NCBI GenBank assembly: GCA_024687845.1 | Contig: JAILEL010000254.1 | Span: 1 to 7,544, forward strand | Source of the DNA: Eubacterium sp. | GTDB taxonomy: Bacteria > Bacillota_A > Clostridia > Lachnospirales > Lachnospiraceae | Length of the DNA stretch: 7,544 nt | Direction: 5' to 3' | Shown: piece by piece, positions 1 to 6,605 of the stretch | Position numbering within the stretch: position 1 is the first letter of the stretch | Layout of the letters: each line of letters starts with the position of its first letter | Translations under genes and position numbers: made by a program | The notes under the pieces: generated by a model | Database searches by the model: none | What the model was told of the DNA's origin: nothing | Seen by the model: only the letters and a program-made list of their open reading frames with translations

Positions 1-972
1 CTTACTCTTTACTTCATTTGTTATATCCTCGCCATCCTCATCTGTAACTGATGTTACTTCTGCTTTTGATTCTCCAGTGGTCTGAGCTGTTGCATTTTCC
101 GGAAGACTTGCAGCAGGATCTTCTTTTTCTTCATCATCCTCTTCCGTTTCAGCATTTGGATCTGTCCAGTAAGGATTTTCTATAGTATAAACAGTACTTG
201 GATTACCAGCCTTATCAAGTGCATATACATAGAAGTTCTGATATGTGGCATCAAACTTTTCAAGTCTGATAGATACTATCCCATGATCATCCGGCTTATA
301 GTCATATCCATTGACATACACTGCATCTACTCCGCTTTCTGTATCATAAGTCATAACTGTAAGCAGTCCCTCATTAACAGCAGCATTAAGAGTAGGTGCA
401 ACTGTATCAAAGCATTTGATAAGTCTTGATTTTTCGTATTCATTATCAAATGAATCTGTTATCTTAACATATACAGTGCAGTTCTCATTTATTTCAAGGA
501 ACATATCATCAGTTATATCTACCCATGTACCATTGGAACCCTGCTTTGCCTCAATCTTTGAAATCTTAGGCGGTACAAGGACTGATGACTGATTCTCAAC
601 ATCTATAAGAATCTTTGCAGTATCGTTATACCATCCGGTCTTTTCAGGCTTCATTGTAATCTTGAACTTTCCTCTGGTTGTATCTACCTCTGGATCATTT
701 TCTTTTTTATCACTTTCTGGTACAACTACACTTGGAACTGCCTGGGTAGTCGGTTCTTCAGTCGCAGGATCCTTATTATCCTCAGTTTTATCTTGTTCTC
801 CGTCAGACTCCCCTACGTGAGAAGCATCTTCTCTCACTTCCTCTGTAGTACTATTTTCAGTACTTTCAGCGACCTGAACAGCCTGCACATCAGCTCCTTT
901 AGTACCAAAAATACTTGTTCCCAGTAATGACATTAACATCGTTATACTGAGTAATAATGCTTTTACTTTCAT
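1..972 (-). CDS. Secreted Ig-like repeat protein, DUF4366/CD1107-family position (3' end beyond the window)
   Basis: This frame is open for 324 codons from ATG at 972 to base 1 with no stop, so the C-terminus is missing. The start is supported by AAAGGAG at 989-983, ten bases upstream, and by an ATGA overlap with the preceding gene. Residues 1-31 look like a signal peptide: MKVK, a hydrophobic core at about 5-22, and a possible signal peptidase I site after VQA (29-31). There is no lipobox cysteine. Residues 32-100 are acidic, rich in Thr, Ser and Glu, and probably disordered. About 102-193 and 190-265 resemble two bacterial Ig-like modules; the second has DTVAPTLNAAV, then YDTESGVDAVYVNGYDY, and closes with YALDKAGN. 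Cys165 and Cys187 may pair. From 268 it is again acidic and low-complexity. In relatives as I recall them, this layout precedes the short DUF4366 domain, which would lie just past the window edge. It is probably an exported or surface accessory protein of conjugation; its molecular role is unknown. Confidence 0.8.
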   Translation of the reverse strand, partial: MKVKALLLSITMLMSLLGTSIFGTKGADVQAVQVAESTENSTTEEVREDASHVGESDGEQDKTEDNKDPATEEPTTQAVPSVVVPESDKKENDPEVDTTRGKFKITMKPEKTGWYNDTAKILIDVENQSSVLVPPKISKIEAKQGSNGTWVDITDDMFLEINENCTVYVKITDSFDNEYEKSRLIKCFDTVAPTLNAAVNEGLLTVMTYDTESGVDAVYVNGYDYKPDDHGIVSIRLEKFDATYQNFYVYALDKAGNPSTVYTIENPYWTDPNAETEEDDEEKEDPAASLPENATAQTTGESKAEVTSVTDEDGEDITNEVKSK

Positions 973-1277
973 TTGTTTATGTCTCCTTTATTCTCTTCGG
1001 CATCTGGAACTACTTGCACATCCGATTTATGCCTTGAAAGGTATTCCTCCAATTCTGTATGATCCTTAATGCCATATTTAAGTGTTACTTTCCGGAAGAG
1101 ATAACCATCTATTCTATTTATCTCTCCATTGATACTCTCAAGCTTTGCATTTTCCTTACTGCACCTCTTTCTCGCTTTTGTAAATGCTTCATTTGCAGCC
1201 TTTGTTTTCTGTTCCTGCAAAGCTTTAAGTTCATTAAGCTTTTCAAGCTTCTCCTTCATTTCTTCTTCTGTAACCAT
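969..1277 (-). CDS. Small coiled-coil protein in the DUF4315 position
   Basis: This is a 102-residue, highly charged protein with no signal peptide or membrane segment, so probably cytoplasmic. Residues 1-60 are Lys/Glu/Ala-rich with regularly spaced Leu and Ile, consistent with an antiparallel coiled coil. Residues 61-84 (from FRKVTLKYGI to EEYLSRHK) look like a second short helical unit, and the tail is acidic. A small coiled-coil protein of the DUF4315 family usually sits between the CD1108-type hydrolase and the DUF4366-type protein. The position and architecture match, but I cannot confirm family membership from sequence alone. The frame can be extended five codons upstream to a TTG at 1292. 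I prefer ATG at 1277 because GGAAAGG lies at 1290-1284, six bases before it, while the TTG has no comparable site. Its TGA stop overlaps the next start as ATGA. Confidence 0.75.
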   Translation of the reverse strand: MVTEEEMKEKLEKLNELKALQEQKTKAANEAFTKARKRCSKENAKLESINGEINRIDGYLFRKVTLKYGIKDHTELEEYLSRHKSDVQVVPDAEENKGDINK

Positions 1278-1283
1278 TTTTAG

Positions 1284-1290
1284 CCTTTCC
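1284..1290 (-). promoter_or_regulatory. Ribosome binding site GGAAAGG that decides the start of the small coiled-coil gene
   Basis: GGAAAGG is followed by a six-base spacer and ATG at 1277. It lies inside the alternative five-codon extension from TTG at 1292, which argues against that longer start. The site begins at the base immediately after the 3' arm of hairpin copy 1, so structure in the leader could affect its access. Confidence 0.6.
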
Positions 1291-1317
1291 AACCTTTGGA
1301 CTTTTCGGCCAAAAGTT
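1291..1317 (-). repeat. Hairpin-forming intergenic repeat, copy 1
   Basis: This is an imperfect inverted repeat. Read on the transcribed strand it has a left arm AACTTTTGGCC, a GAAAA loop and a right arm GTCCAAAGGTT. As RNA it gives an 11-position stem with one G-U pair (1294/1314) and one mismatch (1300/1308). It overlaps the second of two tandem stop codons (TAATAA) of the hydrolase gene and ends one base before the next ribosome binding site. No run of U follows, so it does not look like an intrinsic terminator in the direction of the genes. It matches the copy at 6564-6590 at 24 of 27 positions in the same orientation. Confidence 0.75.
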
Positions 1318-1319
1318 TA

Positions 1320-3530
1320 TTAATCTGTACTATATGGTGGTCTGATAAACAGTGTTATAGGAAAATCACCGCTGATATATCTGGTACGCATAAAAACACC
1401 GCCTCCGTTTGACTGTGAACCACTGTCTCCTGAGCCGGTATTTCCTCCGATAGTTGTATAAGAACCATCACCATTATTTGCTACTACTATTTCTATATGT
1501 TCATCTGCTCCAAAAAGAACCAGATCTCCATATTTTGCTTCTCCACCACTTATTATAAGTCCATTACTCTGTGCCCAGGTATGAACTGCTGAGCATCCAG
1601 CAGTCTTGCCTCCGCCGTAAAAGGCATCAGCATTTCCACTTTTATTAAAGCACCACCAGACAAATACACAGCACCACGGGTAATCATCTCCACTTACCTC
1701 GGAACCATAGTATTCTGTGTTATATATAACTTTATTGGAACCGGCAGGATTCTCTGTAATACCTATCTGTCCCTGGGCTGTTTTTATTACACCACCTGGT
1801 CCTTTTTCTTCTACTACAGCACCTCCGCCCATGATTCCACCTGCCTGATATTTCTTAAGCCATTCATCGCCATATTCTTTATGACCATAAGCTTTCCATC
1901 CCATCTGGGCTGCCATCTTCTGTGAATACGTAGTGGATATATCAAGCGTCCACTTGGTTTCGCCCTGGGCTACCATCCAATCGAGGAATGCCAGACCATA
2001 GTTATATCCCTGAGCTACCACCTGAAGACCGTCATAATCATCAGCTTTTTCAACACCCCATGTTTCAAGAGCATCTATAAAATATCTGCATCCTGCATCT
2101 ATGGATTTTTCTTCTGTTGTGTATGAACTCCAGTCTGATGGTGTACCACTTGTCCAGTATCCGCTTTCCTTACTCTGCATCAGATCTCCGCCACAGCTTG
2201 ATGAAATACCATTTGATTCCTGCTGAATCGTGGCGAGGATTGCATTTACAAAGTCTTCATATCCATAGGCTGTCATTCTTTCTGTAACAAATGTTCTCCA
2301 CTGCTCAACCTCTGCCGGAAAACCAGCTCCTGCTACCTGTGTCTGGGAATTAATATAATCTTCATCTCCTCCAAAGGACATAAGAAACATAGGTCCGGCT
2401 GCTGAAATAAGAGATACTATAAGTCCTACCACAAGCGTAACTGTAACAGCTATTTTACCTGCGGGAGATTTTATAAAATTAAGCAGATGCCTACCTATCG
2501 TTTCAGCACCTGCTTTTGCCCTGTCAAATACATTCAGACCGGTAGTATAAGTTACCTTTCCGGTTTTTCCTGCCGCCCTTGCTTTTCGTTGTTCTGCAAT
2601 GGCATTCTTCATATATTTTCTTTTTATAGCTTTCTTCTGAAGACTCTTCTGATAAAGATTAGAATTTTTCCATATTTCAGTGTCTTTTGCTTCCTTAAGA
2701 GCAGTTTTATACTGAAGTCTGTAATTATTCTTTATGATCTTTTCTTCTTGTCTCGCAAGCCTTGCTATCTCAGCTTCGTTTCTGCTCTGTCTCCAGAACT
2801 TTGCTGTCTGGGAAATGGAATATATACCGGATACACCCTCAGCTCCCTTATCAATAGTATCTATCCATGCATTCTGCGTACTATTCTCACCACCATCAGA
2901 CACATCATCTATAAAGTGAAGCGCTCTCTTACCTATGCTCCCAGCTACATCTTCAGGTCTATGCTTTGGTGCATTAGATAGTTTGCTCTGTGCAGTGTCT
3001 TCTATAACCAGATCACTCTTTATACCGACTTTAATTTCTGTTGATATTTCATAGTTACGTCTCAGCTTAGCCTGCATCTTCTTCCGGTTATCACGAAGCT
3101 TTTTAGCATTTGCATCGTCCATTCCTTCAAGAAGCATACTCTCTCTGCCTTCCCTTAAAGCCTGTGCTTTTGCTCTTCTTCTGGATGCAGTTATTAACTT
3201 ATCTCCACCCTCGGATCTGAGCGCTCCGCTTGTTCTGAGGTCAGTCACATCATTCATGGCATCTCTTACTCTTTCTCTATCTGTAAGATTTATGACCTTA
3301 TCCTCAGTAGTACCAAGCATTACATCACTGGCTGTACTAAGATTCTGACTGAGCACTTTCTGACTTGTTCTTCTATGTCCGGACTCTGCAACATCAATTG
3401 CTTCTCTGATACCAGCTTTAAGTGTACCTCCGGAGCTTTCATCTGTACTATGAAGTTTCCCATGATAATCTGTACTCTTAAGCATTTCAGATGCAGCTTC
3501 TGCTTTATTATTTCTTAATTCAACACTCAT
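1320..3530 (-). CDS. CD1108-family membrane-anchored peptidoglycan hydrolase: lysozyme-like plus CHAP domain
   Basis: This 736-residue protein should cut host peptidoglycan so the conjugation channel can cross the wall. Residues 1-355 are hydrophilic, rich in Lys and Arg, with no recognised fold, and probably cytoplasmic. A single membrane segment lies at about 358-386, placing the rest outside the cell. Residues 404-520 resemble the lysozyme-like domain of Tn916 Orf14/CwlT: IQQES with likely catalytic Glu438, the GGDLMQSKES block at 447-456, and QGYNYG at 507-512. After a Gly-rich linker, residues 580-730 form a CHAP-type amidase or endopeptidase domain with Cys620 in YPWCC, His678 in ADEHIEIVV and Asn697 in IGGNTG as the likely catalytic set. 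The start at 3530 has an ideal GGAGG six bases upstream that overlaps the virB4 stop. It ends with tandem TAATAA. At about 730 residues it is far longer than CwlT of Tn916 (about 330), the excess being mostly the N-terminal half. Domain calls come from motif reading, not a search. Confidence 0.88.
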   Translation of the reverse strand: MSVELRNNKAEAASEMLKSTDYHGKLHSTDESSGGTLKAGIREAIDVAESGHRRTSQKVLSQNLSTASDVMLGTTEDKVINLTDRERVRDAMNDVTDLRTSGALRSEGGDKLITASRRRAKAQALREGRESMLLEGMDDANAKKLRDNRKKMQAKLRRNYEISTEIKVGIKSDLVIEDTAQSKLSNAPKHRPEDVAGSIGKRALHFIDDVSDGGENSTQNAWIDTIDKGAEGVSGIYSISQTAKFWRQSRNEAEIARLARQEEKIIKNNYRLQYKTALKEAKDTEIWKNSNLYQKSLQKKAIKRKYMKNAIAEQRKARAAGKTGKVTYTTGLNVFDRAKAGAETIGRHLLNFIKSPAGKIAVTVTLVVGLIVSLISAAGPMFLMSFGGDEDYINSQTQVAGAGFPAEVEQWRTFVTERMTAYGYEDFVNAILATIQQESNGISSSCGGDLMQSKESGYWTSGTPSDWSSYTTEEKSIDAGCRYFIDALETWGVEKADDYDGLQVVAQGYNYGLAFLDWMVAQGETKWTLDISTTYSQKMAAQMGWKAYGHKEYGDEWLKKYQAGGIMGGGAVVEEKGPGGVIKTAQGQIGITENPAGSNKVIYNTEYYGSEVSGDDYPWCCVFVWWCFNKSGNADAFYGGGKTAGCSAVHTWAQSNGLIISGGEAKYGDLVLFGADEHIEIVVANNGDGSYTTIGGNTGSGDSGSQSNGGGVFMRTRYISGDFPITLFIRPPYSTD

Positions 3531-3536
3531 AGGCTG

Positions 3537-3544
3537 CCTCCTTA
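3537..3544 (-). promoter_or_regulatory. Ribosome binding site TAAGGAGG fused to the virB4 stop codon
   Basis: The TAA stop codon of the VirB4 gene (3544-3542) is the first part of TAAGGAGG, a near-perfect complement of the 16S rRNA tail, placed six bases before the ATG of the hydrolase gene at 3530. Ribosomes ending virB4 would therefore sit on the site that starts the hydrolase, consistent with coupled translation. Confidence 0.75.
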
Positions 3545-6121
3545 TTCAGAAGATTCACCTACGGTTATCTCTTTGTTATTATGCTTTTTGCTACTATCCG
3601 CTTCTGCCATTTCCCTGGCATTATCAGTCTCAGTCTTAGTCTCGGCTGGCTTTGTTGTAAGAAGCGAATACATGACTGTATCCTTTGGAAGTCTGTCCAC
3701 AAATGGCTGAACTATATCTCCAAAGAATATAAGCCCTTCGCCCTGGCCTACATTCGTTACATACTTTATCTGATGCTGTGATATATTCAGTTTCTGAGCT
3801 AATATGTCTCTATCATCAGCACCCTGATTCAGCATATATACAAAGTCTGAATTATCGAAGATATTTTCTATCTCCTTTGATGCTAGGAAGTCTTTCACAT
3901 TCTGTGTTATACCTGTCGGGATACCACCCCACTTTCTGAAACGCTTCCAAATCTCCATCGAATAAGCTGCTGTAAGCTCATCCTTCAGAAGAAGGTGGAA
4001 TTCATCTATATAGAACCTGGTATATTTATGCTGTTCTCTGTTGACTGTAACCCTGTTCCATACTGCATCCTGAACTACAAGCATTCCAAGTTTCTTAAGA
4101 GTCTTTCCAAGTGACTTGATATCAAAGCATATGATACGGTTATTCATATCCACATTTGTTCTGTGATTGAAAAGATTATTGGAGCCTTCTACATACAGAT
4201 ACATACACTGTGCTATATGCTGAGATACTGCATCTTCCTTATGAGAAAGAAGTTCATCATAAAGGTCCTGCAGAATAGGCATATTTTCAGGTGTAGGATT
4301 CTGAAAGTATTTCGTATATATCCTTGATACTGCAAAGTCGATAGCAGACTTCTCTTCCGGCTTAAGACCACTCTTACCACCTACAACAAGCTCCATAAAT
4401 GAAAGTATGAAGTCTGCTTTCAGCGATACAGGATCATCATCATCTGAATAATTTAAGTTTATATCCAGAGGATTTATATACTGCTTCGATGACTGACCTA
4501 TCTTTATAATCTGACCACCCAGATAATTAACAAGTGGATAATACTCAGCCTCCGGATCACATATCAGAATATCGTCTGTAGTAACAAGAAATGTATTAAG
4601 TATCTCTCTCTTTGTAGCAAACGACTTACCGGAACCCGGTGTACCAAGTATCAGACCATTCGGATTCTTAAGCATCTTCCTGTCTGCCATTATCATACCG
4701 TTACTAAGCGAATTAAGTCCCATATACAGACTCTCCTTGGACTCCATAAAGAGCTCCTGAGTTGTAAACGGAACAAATACAGCAGTTGAGCTTGTGGTAA
4801 GAAATCTGCTCTGCTTTATGAAGTTTTTACCTATTGGAAGTGATGAACAGAACCCCTGCTCCTGCTGATGATCCAACTTTCTCAGAACACAGTTTGCTGA
4901 CTGTATGTTATTGGAAAGTGTGAATCTGAAATCCTTCATTTTCTGAAGATTATCATTAAATGATGTTATAAGAAATGTTACCTTAAAGAGCCTTTCATTT
5001 CGTGACTGCATTTCTTTAAGTAAGCTATGAGCCTCATTAGAATAAGTCTCAATATCAGGTGGAATTATATCCATATCGTAGCCTGAACGGATAGCTTTCT
5101 TCTGCTCTTCTATCTTCATCTTATTGATATCTGAAAGCTTACCCTTGATATACTTCATAGCCTCCGTCTGGTTCATGGCATCTATGTGCATCGTTACCGA
5201 TAGAGCATCCTCCATGTTGAGGATATCCGCCAGCATTTCATCTGAAAGCTCCGGAGCCGATATAATGAGATAATTAGTAGTTGCAAACATATCTCCGATC
5301 TTATAATAGTCCTTCGTCCTGAAATCAAATGATGTCGGTGCTATAAAGTTCTTTGGTGTAAGACCACTCTTTGCTATATCCTTAAAGGAATGCATTGCAA
5401 ACTTCTCCAGACTATCCTGGTTCATGTAATCATGCATAATCTTAAGTCTCTCAAGCCCATTTACAGGAAGTGCCTTACAACCAAGCACCTTAAACTTATT
5501 CATGATATCTGACTCAATCTTGGCAAGTCTTGATACCGCCTGCTTTCTGTCACGAGCCTCTACTCCAAATACAAGATACTTTGACTTAACTATTCCATTA
5601 TTACCTTTTTCAAGCTGATCTCTTAAGTAATCTGCATATTCCTTACGGACAACATTGAACTCATCATCCTGGTCCGGTATAGATATAACTTTCTTATATT
5701 CTTCCATATCCACACGCTGATTTATAAAGCAGAACTGGAAATGTATTGTTTCATCAAAGTAATTAAGAAACTGACAATACTCTCCGAATATATGCTGCTT
5801 CTCATCATTCTGTGCAAGCTGATAGTTTATATCAAAGAACTGGACCATACGGGTGTAATAGTTTCCTTTTACCTTACAAAGCCCATCTGAAAATATCTGT
5901 TCAAAAGGTAATGTATCAAGAGTATTCCTCGGTACTTTTACCTTATCTACTTTTTCTATAAGCCAGGTGAAGAACTTCGTCAGTGGATCATTTGATTTTT
6001 CTCCGTGATAGGCAGTCTGATAGGAAGGATTTTTTGCACCTGCAGGAAGAACTGTCCCCTGCCTGGAGGATTTACTATTTCCTTTCATGGCTGTGCCTTG
6101 GGATGTAACTGACTGTACCAT
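3542..6121 (-). CDS. virB4: VirB4/TraE-family conjugation ATPase
   Basis: This 859-residue cytoplasmic ATPase powers assembly of, and transport through, the type IV secretion channel. The N-terminal half (about 45-440) is the VirB4 N-domain, and the C-terminal half is the RecA-like motor. Walker A is GTPGSGKS at 493-500, followed by the VirB4-type CDPEAEYYPL at 521-530. Walker B is RFYIDEFHLLL at 702-712 with Asp706 and Glu707, then ITQNVKDFL at 738-746. The catalytic set is intact and the length is usual for the family in Firmicutes elements. The last 35 residues are hydrophilic and probably disordered. The start at 6121 is supported by GGTGAGG at 6135-6129, seven bases upstream, inside the coding part of the PrgI gene. 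Met12 (6088) is a weaker alternative with only AAGG before it. The gene overlaps its upstream neighbour by 47 nt and ends within the next gene's ribosome binding site. Confidence 0.96.
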   Translation of the reverse strand: MVQSVTSQGTAMKGNSKSSRQGTVLPAGAKNPSYQTAYHGEKSNDPLTKFFTWLIEKVDKVKVPRNTLDTLPFEQIFSDGLCKVKGNYYTRMVQFFDINYQLAQNDEKQHIFGEYCQFLNYFDETIHFQFCFINQRVDMEEYKKVISIPDQDDEFNVVRKEYADYLRDQLEKGNNGIVKSKYLVFGVEARDRKQAVSRLAKIESDIMNKFKVLGCKALPVNGLERLKIMHDYMNQDSLEKFAMHSFKDIAKSGLTPKNFIAPTSFDFRTKDYYKIGDMFATTNYLIISAPELSDEMLADILNMEDALSVTMHIDAMNQTEAMKYIKGKLSDINKMKIEEQKKAIRSGYDMDIIPPDIETYSNEAHSLLKEMQSRNERLFKVTFLITSFNDNLQKMKDFRFTLSNNIQSANCVLRKLDHQQEQGFCSSLPIGKNFIKQSRFLTTSSTAVFVPFTTQELFMESKESLYMGLNSLSNGMIMADRKMLKNPNGLILGTPGSGKSFATKREILNTFLVTTDDILICDPEAEYYPLVNYLGGQIIKIGQSSKQYINPLDINLNYSDDDDPVSLKADFILSFMELVVGGKSGLKPEEKSAIDFAVSRIYTKYFQNPTPENMPILQDLYDELLSHKEDAVSQHIAQCMYLYVEGSNNLFNHRTNVDMNNRIICFDIKSLGKTLKKLGMLVVQDAVWNRVTVNREQHKYTRFYIDEFHLLLKDELTAAYSMEIWKRFRKWGGIPTGITQNVKDFLASKEIENIFDNSDFVYMLNQGADDRDILAQKLNISQHQIKYVTNVGQGEGLIFFGDIVQPFVDRLPKDTVMYSLLTTKPAETKTETDNAREMAEADSSKKHNNKEITVGESSE

Positions 6122-6509
6122 TTTTCATCCTCACCCCTTTCTTATTCAGTTTTTCAAGTCTTTTTCTTGCTTTATCTCGTTTTACAGCCTCATCTACATA
6201 TTCATATATGTTTTCATTTTCCATAAGCCGCACTTGTGGATAAGCAAAACGATGTCTTATGAAGTTAAGCAGATACACCTCAAGTGGGAGTCCATCTTTT
6301 TCCATTATCCCGAAGAGGAAAAACGGAGCCATAAGCGCTATAAGTGAATAAAACGCTGGTGTTGTTCCTGCTAAACTTCTTATAATAAAATATCCTGGGA
6401 ATCCAACCACTATACCCATACCAAAACATACACACTGTCTCTTAGTGAAGTTGCCTATGAACTTGGTTTTGATATTGGTCAGATCCTTTGGAACATCTAC
6501 ATAAGCCAT
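6075..6509 (-). CDS. PrgI-family membrane protein of the conjugation channel
   Basis: This 144-residue protein begins MAYVDVPKDLTNIKTKFIGN and continues FTKRQCVCFG, the typical opening of PrgI-family proteins that precede VirB4 in Gram-positive conjugative elements. Two membrane segments lie at about 26-43 and 52-69, followed by the conserved-looking MEKDGLPLEVYLLNFIRHRF block (69-88). It is likely a VirB3-like partner of VirB4 at the membrane, which is inferred from gene order. The C-terminus after residue 108 is strongly basic, and its last 15 or so codons also encode the start of VirB4 in another frame. The start at 6509 has AAAGGA at 6522-6517, seven bases upstream, in a 96-base gap after the VirB6-like gene. 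Confidence 0.92.
   Translation of the reverse strand: MAYVDVPKDLTNIKTKFIGNFTKRQCVCFGMGIVVGFPGYFIIRSLAGTTPAFYSLIALMAPFFLFGIMEKDGLPLEVYLLNFIRHRFAYPQVRLMENENIYEYVDEAVKRDKARKRLEKLNKKGVRMKNGTVSYIPRHSHERK
6129..6135 (-). promoter_or_regulatory. Ribosome binding site of virB4 inside the prgI-family gene
   Basis: GGTGAGG lies seven bases before the virB4 ATG at 6121, within codons for the basic tail of the PrgI-family protein. A further AAAGGGG lies at 6140-6134. Because the site is inside an actively translated frame and the two genes overlap by 47 nt, virB4 initiation is likely influenced by translation of the upstream gene. Confidence 0.6.
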
Positions 6510-6605
6510 TATTATTTCCTTTCTCCATGCTCACTGTGATAATTACATTTATATTTCTTCTGAAACTTTTGGACTTTTCGTCCAAAGGTTTTATTCTTTG
6601 CAATA
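6510..6605 (-). other. Intergenic gap between the VirB6-like and PrgI-family genes
   Basis: This 96-base gap is the longest stretch without coding sequence in the window. It holds hairpin repeat copy 2 near its upstream end and the PrgI ribosome binding site at its downstream end. The part between them is AT-rich and contains an ATG directly followed by TAA (minus strand, about 6548-6543) with no ribosome binding site. I see no convincing paired -35 and -10 promoter and no intrinsic terminator in the gene direction. Confidence 0.6.
6563..6591 (-). repeat. Hairpin-forming intergenic repeat, copy 2
   Basis: This inverted repeat reads, on the transcribed strand, AAACCTTTGGAC, loop GAAAA, then GTCCAAAAGTTT. 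The inner seven base pairs (TTTGGAC/GTCCAAA) are perfect, one mismatch follows at 6567/6587, and outer pairs extend the stem to 12 positions. It lies 14 bases after the stop of the VirB6-like gene and about 40 bases before the PrgI ribosome binding site. No U-run follows in the gene direction. Its core, 6564-6590, is a near copy of 1291-1317. Confidence 0.78.

Noticed and set aside
120..150. Tandem repeat in the TTCTT-rich stretch
   Set aside because: It only reflects GAA, GAG and GAT codons of an acidic tract; no regular unit repeats.
901..972. Lipoprotein signal on the secreted Ig-like protein
   Set aside because: No cysteine follows the hydrophobic core, so a lipobox is absent; a signal peptidase I site fits better.
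2487..2981. A 164-codon open frame on the plus strand, opposite the hydrolase gene
   Set aside because: It is rich in Cys, Ser, Phe and Leu as expected for an antisense shadow, lacks a ribosome binding site, and the minus-strand frame has clear protein domains.
6543..6548. Minimal upstream ATG-TAA start-stop element before the PrgI gene
   Set aside because: There is no ribosome binding site in front, and such a hexamer is expected by chance in AT-rich DNA.
6563..6600. Copy 2 read on the plus strand as an intrinsic terminator (12-bp stem with one U-G pair, then TATTCTTT)
   Set aside because: The pairing is good but the stem is AT-rich, the tail is interrupted, and no plus-strand gene ends here. 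It remains possible for antisense transcripts.
6510..6605. A promoter for the PrgI gene within the intergenic gap
   Set aside because: A TATAAA-like sequence is present, but no -35-like hexamer lies at a proper distance; the AT richness alone explains the match.
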